NCBI RefSeq assembly: GCF_031157315.1
Contig: NZ_JAVIFU010000048.1
Span: 1-48,928, forward strand
DNA length: 48,928 bases
Direction: 5' to 3'
From: Paenibacillus sp. LHD-38
GTDB taxonomy: Bacteria; Bacillota; Bacilli; Paenibacillales; Paenibacillaceae
The notes beneath the pieces are model-generated. The model was not told where the DNA came from and made no database searches. It saw nothing but the letters and a program-made list of their open reading frames with translations. A program made the translations under genes and the position numbers. Of this stretch, positions 25,831-34,493 are shown piece after piece. Every line of letters begins with the position of its first letter. The first letter of the stretch is position 1.

Positions 25831-26565
25831 CTAATTTTTAACCGCTGCGATCATCAAGAAAATAGGACGGCGAAGCTCGTCGTGCATTTCAGGAATTTGG
25901 TCCAGCATCTCTTGCGTCGGTTGAGGCTCGGAAAGCTTCGAGATGCTGAAGCCCGATTCAAGGAGTGCATTAACGTAACTGGAAACCGTACGATGATATT
26001 TAACGACGATATTATCGAGAAAATTCGCTTCTCTTGCACCTTCCAAATAGTAGCCGTCGACAGGCCAATGCAATTTCTCTCCGCTAGCGCCATAGTACCA
26101 GTCCTGAGACGCCACCGCTGTGAAAACCGGATGCTCAACCGAGAACACAAAGGAGCCTCCCGCGGCAAGCGCCTGATGAACTTTCCGGCATACATGATCA
26201 AAGCTCTCGACATAATGAAAGGCAAGAGAGCTGATCACCACATCGAATTCGCCCTCGCTAAACTCAAAATCTTCAATTGCGCAGCGGCGGTACTCGATCT
26301 CTGAATCGTTCGTCAGCGTTCTCGCACGCTCCAGCATATTCTCCGAGATATCCGCGCCAACCACCGAACGGGCCTGGCGATCGCGCGCATATCTGCAATG
26401 CCAGCCAAAGCCGCAGCCGAGATCTAGCACCTTTTTGTCACGCAGCTCAGGAAGCATTGCGCGGAAGGCATGCCATTCCCCTGCTGCATCCAGCCCGCCG
26501 ATCGAACGAGACATTTGGCTGTAATTCTCGAAAAAACCGGGATCATCATATTTATTCTGTTTCAT
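25831..26565 (-). CDS. Class I SAM-dependent methyltransferase
   Basis: A 244-residue methyltransferase. Motif I is KKVLDLGCGFGWHCRYA, motif II GADISENMLERA, and the motif IV region FDVVISSLAFHYV. The C-terminal part FVFSVEHPVFTA...VKYHRTVSSYVNALLESGF matches the Methyltransf_11 proteins often found singly in Bacilli. The frame opens at 26607, but GGGGAGG followed after 11 bases by ATG 26565 (MKQNKYDDPGFFENY) fits homologues better. The gene ends 59 bases before the broken phosphotransferase on the same strand. Substrate unknown. Confidence 0.82.
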   Translation of the reverse strand: MKQNKYDDPGFFENYSQMSRSIGGLDAAGEWHAFRAMLPELRDKKVLDLGCGFGWHCRYARDRQARSVVGADISENMLERARTLTNDSEIEYRRCAIEDFEFSEGEFDVVISSLAFHYVESFDHVCRKVHQALAAGGSFVFSVEHPVFTAVASQDWYYGASGEKLHWPVDGYYLEGAREANFLDNIVVKYHRTVSSYVNALLESGFSISKLSEPQPTQEMLDQIPEMHDELRRPIFLMIAAVKN

Positions 26566-26646
26566 GATAAGCAAAGCCTCCCCGTTATGATTTGAGCAGT
26601 CTCTCATGATGATGCTATTCTGCTCTTACAGGCTAATCCAATATTC

Positions 26647-27072
26647 TTACTTTCTGCTGCTGCGCATCCCTGCAAGCACCTTTAAGCCCTCCTGCTTACC
26701 CTCAACATATTGTTGGTATTCGGCAGATTCCCTAGCCACAAGCGCAAGCTTACCCGCTTCATTAAAATGAATGCCCCAGCCGTATTTCTTCGGAAGCATC
26801 GATGCCCGCATGCATGCCATTGGCTTCGAAAAAAACGCCTCCCGAATTTCTGCGCCCTGTTCGGCTAATATCTCAGGCGCGATCTCCTTGTGGCGCACAT
26901 GCACCTCGAGCATCAGCTCCTCCTGCGTATAGCAGTAAGGCTGCCCCGCGGCTAGCTCATATTCAAGGCTTGGTTTTGTCCGTCCGCCCTTCTTATCCGG
27001 CGGCACCATTCCGAACTCTACCGGACAATCCGCGGATACCGTAATAAACGTATTGTAATAATTCCATTCCAT
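26647..27072 (-). CDS. DUF6157-family protein
   Basis: A 141-residue soluble protein with no known function. MEWNYYNTFITVSADCPVEFGMVPP at the start, LEYELAAGQPYCYTQEELMLEVHVRH in the middle and ACMRASMLPKKYGWGIHFNEAGKLAL near the end match what I remember of DUF6157. The frame is open from 27225, but GGGGG lies 9 bases before ATG 27072 and the extra 51 codons look unlike the family. It is convergent with nothing and divergent from the PhyH-HEAT gene, with a short shared promoter region. The family assignment is from memory of the motif pattern. Confidence 0.7.
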   Translation of the reverse strand: MEWNYYNTFITVSADCPVEFGMVPPDKKGGRTKPSLEYELAAGQPYCYTQEELMLEVHVRHKEIAPEILAEQGAEIREAFFSKPMACMRASMLPKKYGWGIHFNEAGKLALVARESAEYQQYVEGKQEGLKVLAGMRSSRK

Positions 27073-27246
27073 CACAAGTGCCCCCTTTGAGAAAAAGCTA
27101 TTCCCATTATACCCATTTTTCCGCGCATTTGCTGCCGCTGAGGAAGTTAGTTTTATGCAAGCTTCACTTAGTTTCGTGTATGTAGCACGGGGCTGATATC
27201 TCATATAATCGGTGTATTCCAACAAACCTTAGGAGGACACCACTCT

Positions 27247-28656
27247 ATGAATCCATCCCCACTATTGCTGACAGACGAACAAATGCGGAAGTTTATTACG
27301 GAAGGCTTCCTGATTTTGAAAACCGATTTCCCGGAATCCTTCCACCAGTCGTTGACCGCTGAGCTAAAGAAGGTTTATGACGAGGAAGGAAACCCCGGAA
27401 ATAATTTACTGCCGCGAATCCGGGAAATTCAACAGGTATTCGACAGTCCCGTCATTCAAGGGGCCTTAACGAGCGTGCTCGGGCCAAACTATATGCTGCA
27501 TGCGCATCGTCATGGCCACTATAATGCCCAGCCCGTGGCTGGCGGCTGGCACAAGGACAGCTACTGGGGTTATTCCCGTATGCGCAACCACCATCCATGG
27601 TGGGCGATGATCATGTATTTTCCGCAAAACACGCCGATGGAGCTCGGACCGACAGGCGTTATGCCCGGCACGCAAAATTACGAATCACGTACTTTTGTCT
27701 CCGACGAGACGGCTGGTGAAGCTTATGCCAGCGGCGAAGCAGGGACATTCGCCCTTATCCATTACGATATTTGGCATCGTTCAACGCCGAATGTATCAGG
27801 CCAGGCACGCTATATGCTTAAATTCGAATTTATGCGTACCGAAGCCCCTGCCCAGCCTTCCTGGAATAATCAGGTATCCGAATGGCAGGAGCCATCCGAC
27901 CTTGCGCTGCCTATCGCTGTCAACGAAACCTTGTGGGAAGAAACTTGGAATTGGTTATCCGGAAGCATGGGCAGCCTGGCCGAATCAAGGGAAGAGAATA
28001 GCTTGAGAATAAACGAGCTTTCGGGGGATTTGGCGAATTCGTTTGAACCGACCGCGCTGAACGCGGCTTATGAGCTTGCCAGATACGGTAAAAAAGGCAT
28101 CTCGGCTCTCATTGCCGGCCTTCGTCACGAGAACGTATCGATTTCGCGCATTTCCGCATACGGTCTTTCCGCAGCCGGCATCGACGCCGTCGAAGAGCTG
28201 ACATCAGCGCTAACAGATGATCGCGAAGAGACCGTATTCCATGCGGTGTTTGCACTCGGCGAGCTTCGTCACCTTGCAGCTTCGGCGCTTGAAGCGCTTA
28301 GCTGCTTGTTATCTCACCCTTCCGCAGCCATTCGCAGCGCTGTGGCCGAGTCGCTCGGCATCATCGGGCCAGCTTCACCGGCTTCGGTCGATGGGCTAAT
28401 CGCCTGCTTAACCGATGAGGATGTTCAGGTGCGGTTTACGGCTGGTCTCTCGTTATCCCGCCTCGGCTCGGCTGCGGCTTCCGCCGTTCCCGCTTTGGAG
28501 GCAGCCTTGGATGATGAGAACCGCTACGTGCGGGCACATGCGCTCGAAGCTCTCCGGTACATCGGCACGGAAGAAGCAAAGGACATCTTAATCAAGTCGC
28601 TATTCAACGCCCGCTGGTGCACGACCACTACGCCGGCAACCCCCTTCTATCCTTAA
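27247..28656 (+). CDS. PhyH-type Fe(II)/2-oxoglutarate dioxygenase fused to HEAT repeats
   Basis: A 469-residue fusion. Residues ~10-215 form a phytanoyl-CoA-hydroxylase-like dioxygenase, with the iron triad visible as H102-K-D104 (GGWHKDSYWG) and distal H177 (YDIWHRSTPN); a basic residue for 2-oxoglutarate is likely in YMLKFEFMR. Residues ~265-460 are HEAT/armadillo-like repeats (LIAGLRHENVSISRISAYGLSAAG, LTSALTDDREETVFHAVFALGEL, LIACLTDEDVQVRFTAGLSLSRLG, LEAALDDENRYVRAHALEALRYIG), a superhelix that usually binds proteins or nucleic acids. GGAGG precedes ATG 27247. R1 copy 3 begins 6 bases after the stop. Substrate unknown; the repeat domain suggests a protein-bound target or scaffold. Confidence 0.85.
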   Translation: MNPSPLLLTDEQMRKFITEGFLILKTDFPESFHQSLTAELKKVYDEEGNPGNNLLPRIREIQQVFDSPVIQGALTSVLGPNYMLHAHRHGHYNAQPVAGGWHKDSYWGYSRMRNHHPWWAMIMYFPQNTPMELGPTGVMPGTQNYESRTFVSDETAGEAYASGEAGTFALIHYDIWHRSTPNVSGQARYMLKFEFMRTEAPAQPSWNNQVSEWQEPSDLALPIAVNETLWEETWNWLSGSMGSLAESREENSLRINELSGDLANSFEPTALNAAYELARYGKKGISALIAGLRHENVSISRISAYGLSAAGIDAVEELTSALTDDREETVFHAVFALGELRHLAASALEALSCLLSHPSAAIRSAVAESLGIIGPASPASVDGLIACLTDEDVQVRFTAGLSLSRLGSAAASAVPALEAALDDENRYVRAHALEALRYIGTEEAKDILIKSLFNARWCTTTTPATPFYP

Positions 28657-28662
28657 TGCGAA

Positions 28663-28767
28663 CAAGCGTAAACGGCTGACGCCGACTTTAGCGGCAGAAG
28701 CTCGTTTCGCGATGAAATATAAGCATTGTATAAGGTTGAAATTTATACTTTCTTATATTTTAAACAA
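28663..28767 (+). repeat. Dispersed repeat R1, copy 3 (full length)
   Basis: About 105 bases matching copy 2 (24737) with scattered substitutions, starting CAAGCGTAAACGGCTGACG and ending with TATACTTTCTTATATTTTAA. It sits between the stop codon of the PhyH-HEAT gene and the terminator at 28762. Confidence 0.85.
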
Positions 28768-28801
28768 AGAACCGCAGCGAATCCGCCGCGGTTCTTTGTT
28801 T
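28762..28801. terminator. Bidirectional intrinsic terminator
   Basis: AAACAAAGAACCGC (28762-28775) pairs perfectly with GCGGTTCTTTGTTT (28788-28801) around a 12-base loop. It separates the PhyH-HEAT gene (plus) from the AraC regulator (minus). Confidence 0.9.
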
Positions 28802-28804
28802 TTC

Positions 28805-29635
28805 TTATGCCTTCATGGAAAGCTCCCTATATTCGCTTGGCGACAGCGCCGTGTACTCCTTAAAGAGACGCGAGAAATAGGTAGCATCCATACCGAGCGA
28901 TTCTGCAACTGCCGAGATGCTTTGCGAAGTAAAGGTCAACAGCTGCCTCGCCTTATCCATTCGCTTGCGGTTCACATATTGAATCGGCGAGAGCCCGGTC
29001 GTATTCTTAAACATGCGTATAAAATAATTAGGGTGAAAATGTACAAGCTGCGCAAGGGTATCGACCGTCATATTTTCGGAAAGATGCTCCTCGATATAAC
29101 TGAGCACCACATTCATTTTCTCGAATGAGCTTGTGGTTGGCGTGTTTATCCCAATAGGGCCGGCCTGCTCCAGCAGCATCGCCATGATCTCAAGAAAAGC
29201 AGCCTGCACATGCAGCTCGGCTGTCCATTCCTCGCTCTTATGATGCGCCACGAGGCGTTTGAATTTCTCCTTGAGCCCTTTATGATCGTTCACCGTTAAG
29301 ATTACGGGCATTTCCAGCATCTGAAACAAATTGAAATTATCCAGCTTCGCAGTAAAATGGCACCAATATTTGCCGAACGTATCCGCGCTCAGCGTGCCGT
29401 AGGATTGCATGACATCCGCAGGCAGCAAACAAAGGTCGCCGGGCTTTGGATAAAATTTACGCTTCCCTATCTGGACGTACCCTTCGCCCTCTTGGATGTA
29501 ATAAAGCTTGTTTACATCGGGTGTATAATCATCGTCCCTCCACGAAATGGGCACCTTCGTATAATTGGCAACGGCCACATGCAATTGTAAGCCGCTCAAA
29601 TACGTTTTCCAAAATGTTTTCCGATCAGCGTTCAC
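28805..29635 (-). CDS. AraC-family transcriptional regulator
   Basis: A 276-residue regulator. Residues ~15-110 form an AraC-type cupin that would sense a ligand (LYYIQEGEGYVQIGKRKFYPKPGDLCLLPADV). Residues ~175-276 are the two-helix-turn-helix DNA-binding domain (MTVDTLAQLVHFHPNYFIRMFKNTTGLSPIQYVNRKRMDKARQLL, then SISAVAESLGMDATYFSRLFKEYTALSPSEYRE). The start is a GTG at 29635 behind GGGAG. It follows the heme-degrading-domain gene by 24 bases and ends the fucosidase-linked run of minus-strand genes, so it probably controls the GH95 locus. Confidence 0.88.
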   Translation of the reverse strand: MNADRKTFWKTYLSGLQLHVAVANYTKVPISWRDDDYTPDVNKLYYIQEGEGYVQIGKRKFYPKPGDLCLLPADVMQSYGTLSADTFGKYWCHFTAKLDNFNLFQMLEMPVILTVNDHKGLKEKFKRLVAHHKSEEWTAELHVQAAFLEIMAMLLEQAGPIGINTPTTSSFEKMNVVLSYIEEHLSENMTVDTLAQLVHFHPNYFIRMFKNTTGLSPIQYVNRKRMDKARQLLTFTSQSISAVAESLGMDATYFSRLFKEYTALSPSEYRELSMKA

Positions 29636-29659
29636 TGTTACTCCCGCCTTCCCGGCTTT

Positions 29660-30148
29660 TTAACGGGACTGCCCGGACAAAAAGCGGCGCAGCACTGAAA
29701 CAAGCAAATCATGATCCTCTTGATCCGGCAATCCGGACACGGTGACCGTTCCAATTTGCCCCTCGCCGATCACGATCAGCGGAAATGCCCCTCCAGCTCC
29801 TACATAATCTGCGAAAGGCAGTCCATACTTCTCTTCCATGGTGACCCCTTCGCTTTGAAGCCGGCAGGCTGTATGCCACGAGCTGGTGCCAAAATGATTC
29901 GCTACATTAATTTTACGTCTGATCCAGTTCTCGTTCTCCACTGACGTTCCCTCCATCGCATGGAGAAACAAACGCTGGCCGGCCCGGGTAACGTCGACCG
30001 TAATCCGTTTACCTGTTTGCCGTGCTTCCTCTACAATCGCTAGTCCAAGCGCAAGTGCTGTGTCATTCGTAAATGATGAGAACCGAAGCTCCTGCTCCTC
30101 CAGTTCCATCTGTTTTAATTTTTCTTGGATCGTTTGCATCATGGTCAC
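29660..30148 (-). CDS. Heme-degrading-domain (GlcG/HbpS, UPF0303) protein
   Basis: A 162-residue protein of the Haem_degrading/UPF0303 type. TNDTALALGLAIVEEARQTGKRITVDVTRAGQRLFLHAMEGT, WIRRKINVANHFGTSSWH and the C-terminal YVGAGGAFPLIVIGEGQIGTVTVSGLPDQEDHDLLV are the family's conserved blocks. Despite the name, most members have no proven heme activity. Start candidates behind AGGAG are GTG 30148 and ATG 30142. It lies between the GH95 gene and the AraC gene on one strand. Its role in sugar use is not clear. Confidence 0.82.
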   Translation of the reverse strand: MTMMQTIQEKLKQMELEEQELRFSSFTNDTALALGLAIVEEARQTGKRITVDVTRAGQRLFLHAMEGTSVENENWIRRKINVANHFGTSSWHTACRLQSEGVTMEEKYGLPFADYVGAGGAFPLIVIGEGQIGTVTVSGLPDQEDHDLLVSVLRRFLSGQSR

Positions 30149-30248
30149 TTTGGCTCCTCTTTGCTTTGCCTTAGTAAAAGATGTGGGTTACCACCTTTAT
30201 ATCAACCATCTTATCTCTTATCGCATGCCTTGCCAACAAGCTCCTTCA

Positions 30249-32612
30249 TCATTCAGCCCGGCTTTGAATGCGATAGGTATGTCCAGCCAACACGGAAAAG
30301 TTCTGCTCTTCGCATGCTAACACTTCTCCCGCTTCGTTCCTTACCTCGAATGCGCCCGAGTGTGAAATGGTGCAAATTCCGTCTGCTGCTGCCGTTACGG
30401 AAGCCTCCAGCCATTTGCCCCCGCGCCATGCGATATCGACAGTATAGCCTCCCCTTGCCCTAAGGCCCGACACGCTTCCTTCCGGCCATGCGCTAGGCAG
30501 CGCCGGTAATAATATTATCGAGCCGTTATGGCTTTGCAGCAGCATTTCGGCAATGCCGGCCGCCCCGCCAAAATTGCCGTCTATCTGAAACGGCGGGTGG
30601 TCATCAAATAAATTAGGATGCGTCGAACGGGCCAAAAGCGTGCGTATGAAGCGATGAGCTCCTTCTCCGTCCCGCAGACGTGCGAACTGATTGATCAGCC
30701 ACGCGCAGCTCCAGCCGGTATGGCCTCCGCCATGGTTCAGCCTGCGCTCCAGCGTCGTCCTTGCCGCAGTCAGCAGCTCAGGCGTCGCTTCCGAGATTTG
30801 CTCCCCGGGATGCAAGCCGTACAAATGAGAGATATGACGGTGACCCGGTTCGCTTTCCTCAAAATCATAGAACCATTCCTGCAGCTGGCCATGGCGTCCG
30901 ATTCGCAGCGGAGGAAGCTTGGCGAGCGCCGCTTCCAGCTCCTCCTTGAAGAGAGGATCAATATTTAAGATCATGCAGGCTTCAATACAATGTGTGAACA
31001 GCTCCCGAATAATGCTGATATCCATCGTACTGGCTAAGGATACGCTGCCTATTTCACCGTCCGCCGTAACAAATTTGTTTTCGGGTGAGGTCGACGGATT
31101 CGTGACCAGATAGCCTTCCGGTCCCGGCACAAGAAAATCAAGAAAAAATAGTGCGCTGCCCTTGAGCAGCGGGTAGGCCGTATCCTTCAAAAACACGGGA
31201 TCCAGTCCGAACTGGTAATGCTCCCATAAATGGCGCGTCAGCCATGCTCCCCCGAGCGGCCAAAACGCCCAGCTGGCTTCCCCGCCGCTCGGCGCGGATG
31301 ACCGCCACAGATCTACATTATGATGGGCGGTCCAGCCTCGCGCCCCATAATGGATTTTCGCCGTCCGCTGACCGGCTTCCGCCAGCTCGCCGAGCATATC
31401 AAACAGCGGCAGATGGCACTCGCTAAGCGCACAGACCTCCGCATGCCAATAATTCATTTGCACATTGATATTCGTTGTGTAATTGCTGTTCCATGGCGGC
31501 ATCAGCTGATGGTTCCATATTCCCTGCAGATTGGCAGGCTGAGTGCCGGGCCTCGAGCTTGCCATGAGCAAGTAACGCCCGTATTGCAAATATAAAGCTT
31601 CAAGCTGCGGGTCCTCTCCGCCGCTCCGATAAGCGGTAAGGCGCTGATCCGTAGGCAGCTTCGCTGCCGGGGATATGCCCAAATGCAGCTCAACCCGTCC
31701 GAACAGCCGGGCATGCTCCGCCACATGCCGCTCGCGCAGCGCTTTGCAACCAAGCGCTTCGGCTGCTGCCATACGCTTTGTGCACCTGGCGCTGGCCTCG
31801 GCCGCTCCGGCGGGTGAAGTATCGTAACGGACAAAATCGGTAGCAGCCGCCAAAAGCAGCGTTACTTGCCGCGCTCCTGTAATATGGAGCCTGCCGCCGG
31901 CCGCTGCGCTGACCGTTCCGCCCTCCTGCAGCACCCGCAGCCGAAGTCCAAAGGACAAGCCCCGTCCTTCCTCGAACAAAATCGGCTGCGGATGATCCCC
32001 ATGATAATTGTCCGCTACATGGGTCGGGCATTGTCCTGCCAGCACAAGCCCGTTCTCTCCAGCCTCCGCGTGATACGGCAGCAGGGAATCTACGGAAACG
32101 AACAATTCTAGATTCGAGGCGCTCGCTTCGTAGGTGACCACCATTACATCATCAACAGCGCTGACGTAGGCTTCCCGCTTTACCAGCGTTTCACCAAATC
32201 CGTATACGGTCGATGCGATGCCTGTAGCCAAATCAAGCTCGCGTCTGTAGCTGTCGGTCCCTTTTAACGCTGCCCCCGCATGCTCGATCCATAGATTGCC
32301 GAGCGGCTGGTAGGGCTCCGTATTGACGCCAAGCATTTTTTGGTTGATAAGCCTCTCCGCCTCGGCATATTTACCACCCTCTATGGAGGATCGCGCGGGC
32401 TGCAAATAGCGAAGCGCCTCATAATTGTTCGTATCCCGCGGGAAGCCCGCCCACAGCGTATCCTCGTTTAATTGAATCCGCTCGCGGCGGATGTCTCCAA
32501 ACACCATGCCGCCAAGCCGTCCGTTACCGATCGGCAGCGCTTCCTCCCACCTGAGCGCCGGCTGCCCGTACCATAAATTCCATGCATGCTCCTGATTATC
32601 GTTTACCTTCAT
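30249..32612 (-). CDS. GH95 alpha-L-fucosidase (or alpha-L-galactosidase)
   Basis: A 787-residue glycoside hydrolase of family 95, inverting mechanism. The N-terminal beta-domain shows WNLWYGQPALRWEEALPIGNGRLGGMVFG and IQLNEDTLWAG, hallmarks of the family. The (alpha/alpha)6 barrel carries NYTTNINVQMNYW (~384; the two Asn that activate water in characterised GH95 enzymes), NPSTSPEN (~509; catalytic acid Glu) and IDGNFGGAAGI (~678; Asp). There is no signal peptide, so it works inside the cell on imported oligosaccharides. It lies between the binding-protein gene (separated by a terminator) and the heme-degrading-domain gene. Fucoside specificity is known for the family; galactoside activity occurs in some members. 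Confidence 0.92.
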   Translation of the reverse strand: MKVNDNQEHAWNLWYGQPALRWEEALPIGNGRLGGMVFGDIRRERIQLNEDTLWAGFPRDTNNYEALRYLQPARSSIEGGKYAEAERLINQKMLGVNTEPYQPLGNLWIEHAGAALKGTDSYRRELDLATGIASTVYGFGETLVKREAYVSAVDDVMVVTYEASASNLELFVSVDSLLPYHAEAGENGLVLAGQCPTHVADNYHGDHPQPILFEEGRGLSFGLRLRVLQEGGTVSAAAGGRLHITGARQVTLLLAAATDFVRYDTSPAGAAEASARCTKRMAAAEALGCKALRERHVAEHARLFGRVELHLGISPAAKLPTDQRLTAYRSGGEDPQLEALYLQYGRYLLMASSRPGTQPANLQGIWNHQLMPPWNSNYTTNINVQMNYWHAEVCALSECHLPLFDMLGELAEAGQRTAKIHYGARGWTAHHNVDLWRSSAPSGGEASWAFWPLGGAWLTRHLWEHYQFGLDPVFLKDTAYPLLKGSALFFLDFLVPGPEGYLVTNPSTSPENKFVTADGEIGSVSLASTMDISIIRELFTHCIEACMILNIDPLFKEELEAALAKLPPLRIGRHGQLQEWFYDFEESEPGHRHISHLYGLHPGEQISEATPELLTAARTTLERRLNHGGGHTGWSCAWLINQFARLRDGEGAHRFIRTLLARSTHPNLFDDHPPFQIDGNFGGAAGIAEMLLQSHNGSIILLPALPSAWPEGSVSGLRARGGYTVDIAWRGGKWLEASVTAAADGICTISHSGAFEVRNEAGEVLACEEQNFSVLAGHTYRIQSRAE

Positions 32613-32663
32613 ATGCCTGCTCTCCCTTTCTTCCTAATGAGCTCTGATCCGCGGCTGCAAAGG

Positions 32664-32691
32664 AAAAAGCGGACAAGCTTCCCTGTCCGCT
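32664..32691 (-). terminator. Terminator after the binding-protein gene
   Basis: On the minus strand AGCGGACA and TGTCCGCT pair around an 8-base loop and are followed by TTTTT. It separates the transporter transcript from the GH95 gene. Confidence 0.75.
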
Positions 32692-32697
32692 CCGCTA

Positions 32698-34416
32698 TTA
32701 TTTAATTCCTTTTTTCTCTAAATCGGCCAAATGGCGCTCATACATAACCTTCTCTACTTTATCTGCGCCTACTTTTTCCATATCCTTCACGAAATCGTTA
32801 TAGATATCGTCGAATTCCTTATCCGTACCCGCAAGTACGAGCATCGGAATCGTTTTGTTCCACAGGTTTTTAATTTTGGCGTTAATGACGCCCTCCGGCG
32901 TGGAGCCCTCCGGTTCGATATTTTCAAGGCCAAGCGAGAAGCTGTCGAAATTGTATTTCTTGAGCAGATCCTTCGCTGCCGCTTGCTCTGGCTGCTTCTC
33001 GTCGAAATCACGTTTTTCTGCAGCATCCCACAGCTTGCCGGAGCGCCACATCAGCGTTGATGCCGTAAAGCCGTATTGGCTGTACCATGCATTATTATCG
33101 CTCAGCTCAAGTCCCTTCACTTCGTCCTTCGCTTTCGGCAAGCCGTCGACCATGTCATAGGTTTCGCCTTCTTTGCCGTAACGGAAGTCTAGCTGTCCTT
33201 CATCGGACCATGCGTATTCCAGGAATTTAATAATGCGCTCCGGGTTTTTTGCTTTTTTCGTAATGAAGAAGCCCTGCCAGCCCATCAAGCGGCTCGCTGG
33301 ATAACGCGGCTCTTGTCCGCCGACCTTCAAGCCATCGAGAACGACATACGTTTTATCCTCGCCTAACGTGCTTTTGATTTTTGGGTTGTACTGCGTATAC
33401 ATGCCGTTCATGAAAGCAGAGGTTACGATAAAGTTAGCGCCGTAAATTTTCTCGTCATACTGCTCCTGCTTTGCGATCAGCTGCTGCGGATCAAACAAAC
33501 CGTCCTTCGCCAGCTTGTTCACGTAACGGAATGCATCGATAAATTTAGTATCGCGCATTGGATACAGCACGCGCTGCGTGTCATCCTTAATCCGGTTTTC
33601 CATATTCATTGGGGAGAAAGAATCAATCAAATAATCCATCGACAAGCTCCCTTGGAAGCCCCACATCGATACGTCGAAGGACTCCATGCCCACGGGGCTC
33701 AGCTCCGGATATTTTGCTTTGGCCTGCTCCAAGAACTCGAAGAGCTGCTGCTCCGTCTCAATTTTCGGTTCGCCCATCGCTTTATAGATATCCTTGCGTA
33801 CGAACCAAGGGCGGATGCCCGTAATCGGCACGCCGTTCGTCAAGCGCTCTTCCGTCTCGTAGTTGTTCGGCAAATACCAAAGCTTGCCGTTCACGGAATG
33901 GTATTTAATAATTTCCGGGTCGATCAAATCCCAAAGCTTCGGCGCATATTGGTCGATAAGCTCATCCAGGGAATAAAGCATGCCGTTGTTGATCAGCTTC
34001 GTCACCTGCGGATGGTTCCAGTCCAGCATGAGCGTATCCGGCAAATCATTGGAGGCGATCAAAGTATTTAAAAAATCATTATCATTGCCTGTTGCAAGGA
34101 AACGGTCAATCGTTACGCCCGTTTTCTCCGTAATCTGTTTCATGCTGTACTGATCTTTCCACAAATAGTTTGATGCCCATGTTCCATAAAAATATTGGCG
34201 GAACGTAAACGGTGAGGTATCCTGCTTCCATTCCAGCTCATTCGGATCGCTGGATACCTGCGGGGCGTTGCCTTCTTCGCCTGTCTCTGTTTTGGCGCCG
34301 CCCGCGTTTGCCGCCGGCTCGTTATTTTTGCCGCTGCTGCAGCCCGTGATCGCTAAAGCAAGCACGAGAATGAATGCCAATGCAGCCGTAAGCGACTTTC
34401 TATTTGCTTTGTACAT
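32698..34416 (-). CDS. Sugar ABC transporter substrate-binding lipoprotein
   Basis: A 572-residue lipoprotein. A signal sequence ends in the lipobox LAITGCSS, so C26 should be lipidated. The mature part is a family 1 extracellular solute-binding protein of the long LplA-like type, with SNDLPDTLMLDWNHPQVTKLINNGMLYSLDELIDQYAPKL as the typical cleft segment and WQGFFITKKAKNPERIIKFLEYAWSDEGQL near the C-lobe. GGGAGG precedes ATG 34416. It lies 77 bases after the LplC-like permease. With the two permeases and the GH95 enzyme it probably captures fucose-containing oligosaccharides. Confidence 0.9.
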   Translation of the reverse strand: MYKANRKSLTAALAFILVLALAITGCSSGKNNEPAANAGGAKTETGEEGNAPQVSSDPNELEWKQDTSPFTFRQYFYGTWASNYLWKDQYSMKQITEKTGVTIDRFLATGNDNDFLNTLIASNDLPDTLMLDWNHPQVTKLINNGMLYSLDELIDQYAPKLWDLIDPEIIKYHSVNGKLWYLPNNYETEERLTNGVPITGIRPWFVRKDIYKAMGEPKIETEQQLFEFLEQAKAKYPELSPVGMESFDVSMWGFQGSLSMDYLIDSFSPMNMENRIKDDTQRVLYPMRDTKFIDAFRYVNKLAKDGLFDPQQLIAKQEQYDEKIYGANFIVTSAFMNGMYTQYNPKIKSTLGEDKTYVVLDGLKVGGQEPRYPASRLMGWQGFFITKKAKNPERIIKFLEYAWSDEGQLDFRYGKEGETYDMVDGLPKAKDEVKGLELSDNNAWYSQYGFTASTLMWRSGKLWDAAEKRDFDEKQPEQAAAKDLLKKYNFDSFSLGLENIEPEGSTPEGVINAKIKNLWNKTIPMLVLAGTDKEFDDIYNDFVKDMEKVGADKVEKVMYERHLADLEKKGIK

Positions 34417-34493
34417 GATGAATGAATCCTCCCTTTTTGAATTGCTTCTATTTGCTTCTATATATCGGGCAGTTTGCCCGTGGAAGCCGTTGC

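Noticed and set aside
28712..29128. Plus-strand frame starting inside R1 copy 3
   Set aside because: It crosses the terminator and runs antisense to the AraC gene; no ribosome site.
30249..32612. Plus- and minus-strand frames inside the GH95 gene (for example 31690-32031)
   Set aside because: Shadow frames of a GC-rich coding region; the GH95 frame accounts for the whole stretch.
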